Shown here: in pieces, positions 1 to 9,247 of the stretch
Layout: each line of letters starts with the position of its first letter
How positions within the stretch are numbered: the stretch's first letter is position 1
Assembly: GCA_002751075.1 (NCBI GenBank)
Contig: NAOQ01000057.1
Span: 71,435-100,839, forward strand
DNA: 29,405 nt
Origin: Ichthyophonus hoferi
Taxonomy: Eukaryota; Opisthokonta; Ichthyosporea; Ichthyophonida; Ichthyophonidae
Direction: 5' to 3'
Position numbers and translations under genes: made by a program
Notes under the pieces: model-generated
The model's database searches: none
Seen by the model: only the letters and a program-made list of their open reading frames with translations
Told to the model about the DNA's origin: nothing

Positions 1-271
1 ATATATATATTGCAAGTTGTTGAGACCAATGTCCATGTAGCTGAACTACCGGCACAACTATAACAATATAATTAGGTAAAAATACTTGATTGGGTCATTT
101 ACAATTAGAGAATATCCAATGATTAGGTGCGTATAGCCCCACAGCTAATGACTCACCCTCATGCTATTATAAAGTCTCTACTGCACCACATATAATTATG
201 ATAGGCAATACACATGTAGGCAAATGGGCTAAATTCACACTCTCTCCTATCACGTGGTGTGAGGTACTTAC

Positions 272-811
272 TGGTGACGTATTACCCAACGAGGGACGAT
301 GATGATTCTCCCGGGGCACAACAGGGGACATGACAGAGGTGGGCGAGATGGGGCTTACGGAATTGTCCTAAAATAATAAATATAAATAATCACTCTATAG
401 CAACCATATGACGATATGTGTGACATGATGACAATATGCGTGACATGCCCACACACTACGCTCCATCCCTCTTCTGCCCACATGAATACACCATACTTTG
501 CTCCATCCATTCACTAGTTAGCCGCTGGCCATTATAAGCATAGAGGGACAAGGTCTGGCACACCCCCTTCCCCCCCTCCACTCTTTACATACATCACCTA
601 CATCAGAGTCATAGACAGGCTCGGGGTTCTGCAGCGGAGAGGTAGGCCGGAAGGGTCTTTCCCCTGCCATTCTCTCTGCTTTGTCTGCGGCCTTCTCCGC
701 CCATCTCATCTTGTTCTTCTCCATGACAGCACTCCCTCTTCCGCGGCCCAAGGAGGAGGGGGAGGAGGGGGTGGAGGGGGAGCGAGCCGGGGGCGAGGTG
801 GGCGCACAGTT
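272..811 (-). other. Ser/Pro-rich linker exons between C1 and the expected DH domain
   Basis: Exon 593-811 (73 codons, acceptor TTTCCTAG, donor GAT|GTATGT) opens with a run of Ser, Pro and Thr, then a basic/acidic stretch around KNKMRWAEKAADKAER and the acidic tail PVYDSDVGD. Exon 272-367 (32 codons, acceptor TTTTAG, donor CCA|GTAAGTA) reads DNSVSPISPTSVMSP and then PRENHHRPS. Both exons start and end in phase 0 and join in frame to the C1 exon. Such low-complexity Ser/Pro linkers are normal between C1 and DH in this family and usually carry phosphorylation sites. No known fold is visible. Confidence 0.6.
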
Positions 812-3800
812 CTAGGAAATAGCCAGGAATAGTATTAATTAAGATAGGTAGGTAGTATTACGTAAAGTTGGAATGATAGAAAAAAAATGTGGAAAGAGTA
901 GGGGAAAAAAAAAAAAAAGTGAAAAAGGAATAAAGTAGGGTCGAGAGATGCCAAGATATAAAAAGATGTAGATAAAGAGGAAGAAAATATGACAGGGAAA
1001 AATGGAAATCTCAAAAGACTCAACGGGACACAGTCTGAAATAAAAAATAATCCAGCTCTAAATGTGACAGTGTCAGTAGAGTCTAGAGGAAAGGTATGTA
1101 CAGAATGGTTATAGTAACCATAGTAACCAAAGAAATAATAATAGGGGAAAATATGAAGAGAGTTGCAGGTTCATAAAAATAAACTAAAAAAACACCCGCG
1201 AGAAAACGGAAGGAAGACTAAGGGTAGTTTAGAAGGGGAATAAAACTAGGACCGACAAGGTATATAGAGGTATACAACACAAAGAGATGAGTTATAAAAG
1301 GTCGGGGGCAAGAAAAGTGGGTTTAAAGCATATTGCAATGTAAACAAAAATTTTCTTTTCGTATGTACATATGTATACATACATACGTAAGGCACTTACA
1401 TAATATTCAGAGTAATAATCGGACGTGTCAAAATCGTGCTTATCAGCCTTGCAGCTGGACACCATCTCAATGCACTTCTTATCCTTGTGAATCCTCACCC
1501 GACAGTCTGCCCACACAGTCAGTTATTTATAGAAAATACACTCTAATATGGCAGAGTTATAGCCTAAACATGCTGTCTAGCTAAATAAGCCTAAGATACC
1601 ATGTAAGACCCCATTGGGCGTAAGGCCAGGCAAAGAGGTACACAGATTGGTTGAAATAATCTACCACAAGCAATGATTGGCACCTACCCATGCATTCATA
1701 GCCCTGCATGCCCAGGCCCCACAGGAGATTGGTGCACGCATTGCAGTAGACAGGCTCGTTGTGGTGGGTTCGTACAAAGTTGTGGCCTTTAAGCATCATA
1801 GATCCCATGCCGTTTATCTGTGGTCTACTCATCAGTGGTTGGAAGTGGCTAGGAAATCTACAGATTAGGGGTAGTAAAGGGGTGCAGAATGGCAATAAAA
1901 AGGGAACATAAACAGGTAGTAATGTGGGTCAAAGTCCATCTATCTATCTATAATGCCTTACCTTCCTCCCAATCTGAGACACCCCATTGGCTCTCCTCTG
2001 GTTCCTCTTACTATCAGCCCTGCGCACCAGGACCTGCCCCCAATCCCCAATGGTTAATAAGTTATTATGTTGACTCGATACCCAATCAGTAGTAACTATA
2101 ATCCTGCCCATCAATACTTTTCCAGGCACATTAATGAGATATATGGGATATATAACTAGTGTTGTATACTGTTATAGTCCAGTCTCATCACTTGTATGTT
2201 GTATCTGCTATCTTACCAAAGACATCACTTTGTTCTAATCCCGCATGGCAGGGGATTTCTCTTCTCTCTCCACTTGGTGTATACAAACATATCACCCCTA
2301 CCTATATTGTCCTTTTCCTAATTTTCTTTCCCGTCATTTCTTCACTGCACATCATACTACCACAAGTTTTAAGTATTTATATACAGATATGCAATTACCC
2401 GATGTATAATAATGCAATGTATTAGGTGTAAAACAATGTATCTATGCACTAGCTACTAACTATATGTTTAAATGCCAACATGTACTGTATTAGGTGGTAG
2501 TAAGCGGTGGGGATGAGAGTGAGACTTACCTGGAAACGTGAAAGAGTGAGAGGGGGAAGGGCCAGCTCTGTGTAGTATTCAATGACCAGCCCCAATAGGA
2601 TCGCCAGATATTCCTTCTTGTGATCGTCTTTCTCCTGATCATGCTGGTTAACTTTCTCCTCCAGCACCATCATAATAGGGCCCTTCACCGCCTCCTTCTC
2701 TGCTTCGCTCAACACCGTGGTGGTATTCTCTGCAATGCATCCTGTTATCACCTGATAGTCTAACCAATAATAGCTTTCAATGGGCTTTACTCTTTTAATG
2801 ATCAATAGGAAAAAGATCCAGGATAGAGAGGTATATAAATATATATAAATACAAGGAGAACGCTCGCATGGAGGGGGGGGCAATTATAGGGGAGAGAAAT
2901 ACATTGGGGATGTGGGTTGGGAGGGAGAGGGACTACAGGGAGTGGGTGTCACTAACATTTCAACCAATATCAAATAAAGAAACACCATCTACATATTGAC
3001 CACCATCTCTCCCTTTAACATATTGCTTCCTACTTTCTCCCTATGGTTATTGTTCACAAAGAATTATGGCTACTAATATTACACCCTCGCCTAATCACAA
3101 AGGTCAAGACATATGTAGTCAGTATAAAAGGGCAGTTATAAGCAGATAATTGCCAGGTTTACCAGGGCTAGAGAACCTACTTAGCATTTCAATCAGTTCG
3201 GTGGAAAGACCCTTGGTAGACAGAGTAGCATGCCACTGTTCAATCATAATGGCAAGGTAATTATCTATTAGGTGTTTCCTGTAGGAGGAAGGGAAGGGCC
3301 ATCAATATCCAATACCTTATTATTTCACATATAGTCGATGGGTAAACTGTGGTATGTATGTGCAATGGGGCCAGATAGTAAAGGTATATATTAAAGGTGA
3401 TCACGTAAAAGCTACAGTATATGTGGAAATGGGGTTAGAGGTGGTCATATCATCATATCTCCGTGATTGCCGCCAAGGCAGGCTCTCATAAAAGCACGTT
3501 TTTATGTCGTTTGATATATAGAGATATATATTACAATAATAAAACTGTCGACTAATCTCATTGGTCCCTACATAAGAGTATATCTGTATTTAATCGTTCA
3601 GACCCCAGTAGAGAGAAGCAAGGAGAGTGTACCTAAGGTGAAAAAGGAGATCGGATAGGATCTAATGGCAGGAAAGGGAGGCTATAAACGAACTAGATGC
3701 ACAAGCAGTATATGGAGGAATAAAACGATGTTTAAAGGGAGACGGAGCAGGGAGAGGTCAGGTATAGAAATAACAATGGGAGGGAGGGGAAAGTGTACTT

Positions 3801-4915
3801 GATAGTGCCAAAGAGCATCTGCAGTCCCCCCTCTGGCACCTCGATCTCATCATTCAAAACCTTCTGTATTCTGCTTAGCTCCACATGGGCCACCTCATCT
3901 GTAGGCTCAATGTCTACATACAAATAGCCATTTTCTTCCAAAAATAGCCTACCCTCAACGATCACAATTAGTATGTACCCACTATAACATAACCCGGTCT
4001 AGCCATGTCCTTACAATTACTTACCTCTAATGCCACATCATTGCCATATATCCCAACATACATTACAGCCATATACTTGACAGATGGTGCAAGAGAGAAG
4101 AAATGCTTGAGTTTTGAGTAACTTTGTATTTAAGTTATGAAGCCAGAGAAACTGACAATGGGAAACTATGTGTATCTATATACTATATATGGGTATATAG
4201 GCACGTGCAGCGATGTAAAAATGTGTATTTCCGTTGACTACGGATAAAAATAACATAAGTGTATTCCACCTCTTGAAGCTAATAGTGTGGAGGGTAGCAA
4301 GGTGTTGCTATGGTAATGCTAGATTATTTATAACAAGGTAATTGCCCTATATGGTACCTTTCTTACCTATTAAGGTCTCCTGCATCACGTGTACTTGTTC
4401 CAGCGGAATACTGTTCTTCATTTATTACAAAGAGCTGGAAGGGCAGTGTGATTTAGGTGGCATATGGAAACATCTTTATCATGATAGAATAATAACAATA
4501 AAGAAAACCAGTGGTCTGCATTCTTAGTCTAACCATAATGTATTATTGTTCTTAATTGGATAGGCCCAGAGATACTAATTAAAATTAACGCTTAAACCTA
4601 GTCTGTATGTAGTAGGCAGTGATCACCATAATTGTAGAAATGTAAGAGAAGTATTTGCATACGTATTGTCTATAAGAGCATATGTTCTTAGTAGCAAAGA
4701 AAAAGTTTGAAAGAGAAAAAAGGGTGATACTATTGCTATTTTAGATTCAGCAATCCACTTCCAACATTTAACGAAGTGTAAAACCTCTGCACATTGGTAC
4801 TTACCAACTGATGCATAACAGGTGTACTCTCACATGCTTCTAGCATATAGTTCATAAACAAAGCCAAATGAAGAGGCTTATGAAACAATTCTTCTGCCTT
4901 GGTAGTAACTTCCAT
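272..4915 (-). CDS. RhoGEF with RGS-like and C1 domains (PDZ-RhoGEF/LARG/DRhoGEF2 class), 3'-truncated by window edge
   Basis: Family role: links G-alpha-12/13 signals to RhoA by nucleotide exchange at the plasma membrane. Exons read on the minus strand, with matching phases except at one junction: 4805-4915, 4367-4434, 3799-3948, 3181-3264, 2530-2729, 1962-2033, 1688-1817, 1400-1506, 593-811 and 272-367. Exons 1-5 give an RGS-like domain (KPLHLALFMNYMLEA near the start, FLEENGYLYVDIEP in the middle, a LEE..EKDDHKKEYLAILLG helix at the end). Exons 7-8 give a C1 zinc finger. Exons 9-10 are a Ser/Pro-rich linker. The DH and PH domains that would confirm exchange activity must lie beyond base 1. 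The ATG at 4915 follows an AG splice acceptor directly, so it may be an internal exon start, and a PDZ exon could lie upstream; I saw none. The junction 3799/3264 is out of phase, so a small exon may be missing there. The RGS-like, C1 order matches invertebrate DRhoGEF2/RHGF-1; the vertebrate relatives lack C1. Confidence 0.75.
409..448. repeat. Two tandem 20-bp units in a RhoGEF intron
   Basis: Units 409-428 and 429-448 read TGACGATATGTGTGACATGA and TGACAATATGCGTGACATGC, differing at three positions. They lie inside the intron between exons 593-811 and 272-367. No function is implied. Confidence 0.8.
1400..1817 (-). other. C1 (phorbol-ester/DAG-type zinc finger) domain, two exons, unusual C-terminal spacing
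   Basis: Exons 1688-1817 and 1400-1506 join at a Gly/Asp codon (G|AC, giving D) and read HNFVRTHHNEPVYC, then NAC, LLWGLGMQGYEC, MDC, RVRIH, and later KKC and SSC. The first part fits H-X12-C-X2-C-X13-C-X2-C-X4-H exactly. The last two cysteines are spaced H-X4-C-X6-C, whereas the usual C1 pattern is H-X2-C-X7-C, so two residues are added between His and Cys. C1 domains bind two zinc ions and often help membrane targeting. The LLWG and GMQGYEC cores are typical; whether it binds diacylglycerol cannot be told. Confidence 0.8.
2530..4915 (-). other. RGS-like (RGSL/rgRGS) domain exons of the RhoGEF
   Basis: In this family the domain binds active G-alpha-12/13 and can act as a GTPase-activating protein. 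Seen here: exon 4805-4915 carries HKPLHLALFMNYMLEA, like the R/KPAHLAVFL core of p115-RhoGEF. Exon 4367-4434 continues with LLFVINEEQYSAG, matching the LLFYL..D.Y.EG helix. Exon 3799-3948 has FLEENGYLYVDIEPTDEVAH, which lines up with the p115 stretch FLEKTAVLRVPVPPNVAFEL. Exon 2530-2729 supplies the last helices, with an EEK..DHKKEYLAILLGLV run like EEKSAAVVNAIGLYMRHLG. Exon 3181-3264 (NYLAIMIEQWHATL) sits between them and is less clearly family-like. The assignment is from remembered family sequences, not an alignment. Confidence 0.72.
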
Positions 4916-6374
4916 CTTGACAATAATAGCAATAATCGGCTTAACTCTTAATTAGATCTCCAATTTACAGAGAATCCCTTTCCCAATTCTATGTGTTGGG
5001 GTGTAAGGGTGACAACCTTTTTGACTTTTTAAAATAAACCTGCTGATTATTTATTGTGTTAAGGGCAAGACATTGTTTAGAAACAAACAATATTTAACAA
5101 AATAATTACAATGAGGAGAAATATGCTCTACCTCTTGCCAAATCATTATTATTATTACTAGATCTCCAAAATATATGTGAAATATATAGATCAGTTTGAT
5201 CAGCAAATGCGCCAATAAGTGCAAGAAACGGACAGTCCGTATCTATATGAAACTTTACGAATCTACATTAAGAGTAATAAAAAAGTTCAAACATCTATAA
5301 TAGCTTAGTACAACACTATAAAAAAATAAGAAAATGGTTGTAATGCATAAAGATTGCAGGGGTTTTTACCAGTACGCCAAAAGTATACGCAAAAAAAAAC
5401 TTTGTTAACCAGATATAACAAATGAAAAATATAAGCACACCCACTCTATTTGTTTCGTTTTTGAAATCAACCTACATCTCCCATTGCTAGCAAAACAATT
5501 TTTTCTAAAATTAATTTATTTTCCTTTATTCTTTTATGAATGACTACACAATTTTAGAAAACCGATTGCCAATAAAACTCCTTACACCCACCACAACCTT
5601 TCTCTCCTTATATATTATCTTCAATTATCCTTCCCCCTCTCTACCTTTTATATCTCTTTTCTTCCTTTATCTAACGACTTATATATACAGCCAGTGTTTT
5701 CATAATAATCTTTATTCAACCGTTTATAAGATTAATAAATATTTAGTTGCTTGCAATGCATAATGCATAGCGGTTCACTGTTAACGAAACACTGCATCTA
5801 TTATTGGTCTAAAATGCATCTAATTATTGTGTAATATTCTAGTGAGTATTTTAATTGGTAGCTTCCTTCTCTTTTGAAAAAATATTAACTACTTTAAAAA
5901 CTGCCCTGACACTCAAACTTTAGATATTGCTGAGCCCCTATTAGTAGCTATTATTGGACCTATCGCTGCTTGACTATTTTAAAGGTACGATAGCCAATTA
6001 AAATTAGCCAAAGTTTCCCAGTATATTTTTTTGTGATTGGAATACAGGGCACCAAGAGTGAAATAAGTCATGGAAAATTATGAACCGCTATGAAGTATGA
6101 TACAATAAATAAATAAATATAATGTACCAGCACACTAAGACAAGTATACTTAAAGGCACAAGAATAAACAAGGTACAGTCTCTAATGTACAAGTACCTTT
6201 ATCATCTTATAAACTTTGCATTTAAACGGAATTTTCCTTTAATTAAAATTTATGCAAGACATTACTTTGGCATCTAGAAACCTATGAGGTCAAATAAAAA
6301 GGTACAAAAGAATGTAGATAAAAACTTTTATCTATTTTTTTTTTAAGTAGCAGATACCTCAATAAGTATTATGC
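4916..6374. other. AT-rich stretch without a recognised gene
   Basis: Upstream (5') side of the RhoGEF exons. Only short open frames occur, such as a 75-codon plus-strand one at 5536-5763 rich in Leu, Tyr, Thr and Ile that looks like AT-rich noise. The missing upstream RhoGEF exons (PDZ domain or 5' UTR) could be here or further right, but I could not identify any. Confidence 0.6.
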
Positions 6375-6955
6375 AATAGTTTGGGTTTGTCATTCTATAT
6401 TAATCTGCAATAGATGATTGAGTTTTAGTAGAAGTATTTTTCGCTGGGCTAGCGTTGGAGATAGTTCTTAGATCTGATCCATTTGTAATAGAAGTAGAAG
6501 GCAACGTAAGAGAAGGCGTATATGTTGGCTCTATCTCTAGATATCTATTACAATTATATTCAGCTATTACTAAAGGAAAGATTCCTACTTTAGTTTGTTT
6601 AGATACGATAGTACTTTTAGTACAGTGTGTGCGATCAGTGAAAGGTGCCAAGTTTGTGTATATGTAATAGGCATTATTGCACTCGAAAATAGTCGCACAC
6701 ACTGTAGTATTATATTAGCACTATCGCACCTAAACGAATTAAATTAGGAATTCTTCTTTCAGTGATAGTTAAGTATAATTGCAATAGACATCTAGAAATA
6801 GAACCGATATACACGCCTCCTCTTACGGTGACTTCTATTATAAGTGGGTCAGAGCTAAGAACTATCTCCAACACTAGCCCAGGGAAAAATACATCTACGA
6901 AGACTCGGGCAACAACTACAGATTACTACAAGGTTACAAACCCAAACTACTATAG
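6375..6955. repeat. Large imperfect inverted repeat with coding-like arms
   Basis: The left arm (about 6375-6634, read on minus) and the right arm (about 6688-6955, read on plus) match along almost their whole length around a ~53-bp centre. The inner ends are near exact: ACAGTGTGTGCGA at about 6621 against TCGCACACACTGT at about 6690. The outer ends share ACAAACCCAAACTA. Each arm, read away from the centre, encodes the same peptide type: YNCNR[YH]LEIEP, then YTP.LT, G.S[DE]LRTISN, SP.KNTSTKT. Many differences between arms are third-position changes, so the sequence was probably under protein-coding constraint before or after it was duplicated. The right arm is on the same strand as, and just upstream of, the LTR-element remnant, so the arms may derive from that element. 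No protein family was recognised. Confidence 0.75.
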
Positions 6956-7904
6956 GGTTATGGGCACAGTACGCTTCCACTGCGCCATTATGCTCCACAC
7001 AAGACAATAAGACTCCGGACCTACGGGACAGCCAGCCTCTCGGGCTTACAATACAGTGAACCTGTCGCTACCATCTTATCCTTGTGAACAACAGATTTGG
7101 CAAAACAGGCAACACCGTTGTCAATCCCTTTCCACACCTTAGTCTTTAGGACGTCCTCCAAAAAGAACTTGCTAGCTACCCAGGCATTCAACTCGTTGGC
7201 TGTATAACTGGGCAAGCCTTTAGCACAACCAAGATTACAGAAGTTACGGAAACACAGCTCTCCATTGACCACCCGGGACAACCATCGCTAGATACATCCA
7301 GCACAGAGAAGATGGATTCAGAGCAACAGACGTCCGTGTTTACGTCTCGACCTCACGAGACTCCACTACCAGAGTTCCAAAACATCCAAGAAAAGCCAGT
7401 ACGGCTGCATCGCTGAGTTAACAGTATTTTGTTTGCTTTTAGACCTCTCTAACGTTTCAGCGAATGGGGGAGTGTTGCAAGACTGTTAAATCCGAATGAA
7501 CACGTAGTTCGGCCTAAGTTCTGGTAACAAGCAAATCATGAAATGGTTGGTCCAATATTAATTGAATGAATAACATTCTTACAACATTCTATGGCCACAT
7601 AATCATATAGTTCTTAACCAGGTAAAAATAATTTGTCAGTAAGTATCTTTACCATCATTGGTCCCATTTACAGTGACGAACACAGCTACGATTGACACCA
7701 GCGATAAGCAAAGGTCGGAAAAGGATAAAAGGACACGGAAAAATTTACTAAACGCTCGGCACACTCAGGCATACGCGGCAACCTCGCATGCCTGTCTATA
7801 TACATGCAAAATACGAATAGATTCGTGAGACACTAAGGTTTGCATTCATTTATTATGGTACATAATATCATAATATATATATTATATAGTCCTATTATGC
7901 AACA
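6956..7904 (+). mobile_element. Broken LTR retroelement, 3' part only (internal remnant plus 3' LTR)
   Basis: Fossil. From left to right: about 0.5 kb of degraded internal sequence with a reading frame ending near 7422; a purine run GGGGGAG at 7466-7472 that fits a polypurine tract; then an LTR. No 5' LTR, gag, protease or polymerase region was found in the window, so most of the element is gone. Polypurine tract and LTR style suggest a Ty3/gypsy-like element, but without a polymerase domain the family is not secure. The left boundary is uncertain and may include the right arm of the adjacent inverted repeat. Age cannot be estimated without a second LTR. Confidence 0.55.
7473..7904 (+). repeat. 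Probable LTR, 432 bp
   Basis: The sequence starts TGTTGCAAGAC directly after the purine run and ends with TATTATGCAACA. TGTTGCA at the start and TGCAACA at the end are exact 7-bp inverted termini with the TG..CA ends expected of LTRs. A TATA-like GGATAAAAGG sits at about 7726. A partner LTR is not in the window, and no target duplication can be checked because the other end is missing. Confidence 0.6.
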
Positions 7905-8469
7905 CTTAATTAGCGACCCCAAAGCCTGTGGACAAGTCACCAGAACTATCACAGATTGCTATATATTATATTAATATAGGCCTGTCGTCTCATATAGACT
8001 TCGTGGCAATGTATTAATTATTTACACCTTGCGGTAGTGAATTTAGTTTACAAATCATGCAAATACACTTATACATATCTTGCCACAAACTTAAAACATA
8101 CAGAGTTCATGTTGCAGAGTATACCCGGCAATTGTGTAACAATAAATGTTTGTAGACTTTTCGGTTACATATACTCATCGCTAAATTTGAAAAATATTAT
8201 GAGCAAGAACAGTATGCATCCATGTTTACTTCAACTTATTCCTTCTTCCCCTCCCGGGCTTTATTCTCTTGACCCTCTTTTTTGATTATTGTGTCGTTCC
8301 CTTTTTAAGAAGTCTTATTAAAACCACTTAAAACGTAAGAAATCAATGGCCACGGGAAAATAAAAAAATACGCCAACGATAAGAGAATGGAGAAGTACAA
8401 TGAGGCACCTTAACTAATAATTTTACTGAAATTTGAACAGAGTAGAGGAGGGGTTCATCTCCTATATTC
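7905..8469. other. No recognised gene
   Basis: Sequence right of the LTR and left of the small MGCGRSK ORF. It holds an AT-rich stretch and short open frames only (for example 8037-8285 plus, with no motif I know). Nothing can be assigned. Confidence 0.6.
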
Positions 8470-8679
8470 ATGGGGTGTGGTAGGTCTAAGCATACACTAT
8501 ATAACCTGAGGGAGTCAACATTAAATATCATACTTGATAGAGATAGGAGCTGTATAGGGCCGCAAGGAACGCGATTAAATATCAGCTACCGTCATGCTAC
8601 AGGTTCTATCTACAGCTATACTATAATTCACCATAGTCAGCATAGGGAAGGCCACCTCATCTCATCTTTATGTCAATAA
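8470..8679 (+). CDS. Hypothetical 69-residue ORF with an N-terminal acylation-like motif
   Basis: The ORF starts MGCGRSKHTLYNLRES. Gly at position 2, Cys at 3 and Ser at 6 followed by Lys fit the N-myristoylation consensus, with an adjacent cysteine as in dually acylated membrane-anchored proteins. The rest has no motif I recognise. The stop codon TAA lies inside a perfect AATAAA hexamer at 8675-8680, so a transcript ending here would have almost no 3' UTR. It is on the opposite strand to HAX1-like and about 0.6 kb from that gene's last identified exon. It could equally be a first exon whose donor I cannot place, or chance; a 69-codon ORF is not rare in this sequence. Function unknown. Confidence 0.3.
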   Translation: MGCGRSKHTLYNLRESTLNIILDRDRSCIGPQGTRLNISYRHATGSIYSYTIIHHSQHREGHLISSLCQ

Positions 8680-9247
8680 AGAGAACAGCATTAAAGATCG
8701 GACTCAACCATAGACTATGGTCCAAGGACTAATCCAAATTATCCTTTACTTTGACCAGGGAGTTCGCAGCCATGACAACCAACCACTCCCTGCTCGCGGG
8801 TCTTGGTTGGGAGATCCTGTAGGCGACATGGATAATTAGACATTAAAGCCAATTAAGGCTATCGAATCGCATGATAGCCATAAATTTAGAAGGCGTTTCT
8901 ATAACTGTTTAATGAAGAGTTACACATTTTAAAATATTAAAATTCTCTCTTAGGACTCTATCTACAATGTTTTCTATCTATATTTTTTCTTTGACCAAAT
9001 ATGCCATATATTTCACTAATAATAAGACCACTACATATTACATATAATACATATAAATCAACCCCCATTTCCTATATAGTCTACTACCTTGTCCTCTCGC
9101 TGTCTCCCCTGCCTCACTCACAAACACCCATAGATGCAGTATCCCCCCACAGTTGTCGCTAAGTACACCTATGCATACCACATTAATGCATAGTATTATT
9201 ATATTATATATACGTTAAAAAATAAACACCAACATATAGACCCTTAC
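8680..9247. other. No confident gene; possible HAX1-like 3' end
   Basis: Downstream of the last clear HAX1-like exon on the minus strand. A weak candidate terminal exon is 9118-9158 (acceptor ACTTAG, in phase, 13 codons then TGA). A small hairpin (CCAACC..GGTTGG, about 8780-8820) and the short palindrome ACCATAGACTATGGT are present, without a known role. Confidence 0.4.

Noticed and set aside
1-271. Further RhoGEF exon left of 272
   Set aside because: No frame with both a convincing acceptor and donor, and no DH-domain residues could be read before the window edge.
2449-2883. 144-residue minus-strand open frame as a stand-alone gene
   Set aside because: Only 2530-2729 is coding; it is an internal exon of the RhoGEF with good splice sites, and the rest is intron read-through.
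4031-4082. A 51-base RhoGEF exon with a good GTAAGT donor
   Set aside because: Included between 4367-4434 and 3799-3948 it brings an immediate stop, whereas those two exons join in frame without it.
7021-7281. 86-residue minus-strand open frame (starting SRVVNGELCFRN) as a host gene
   Set aside because: It overlaps the remnant of the LTR element in the opposite sense and has no splice or polyadenylation support; I cannot tell it from an antisense frame of that fossil.
8750-8830. Possible tRNA or structured RNA with CCAACC/GGTTGG stems
   Set aside because: No tRNA A-box or B-box and no cloverleaf could be drawn on either strand.
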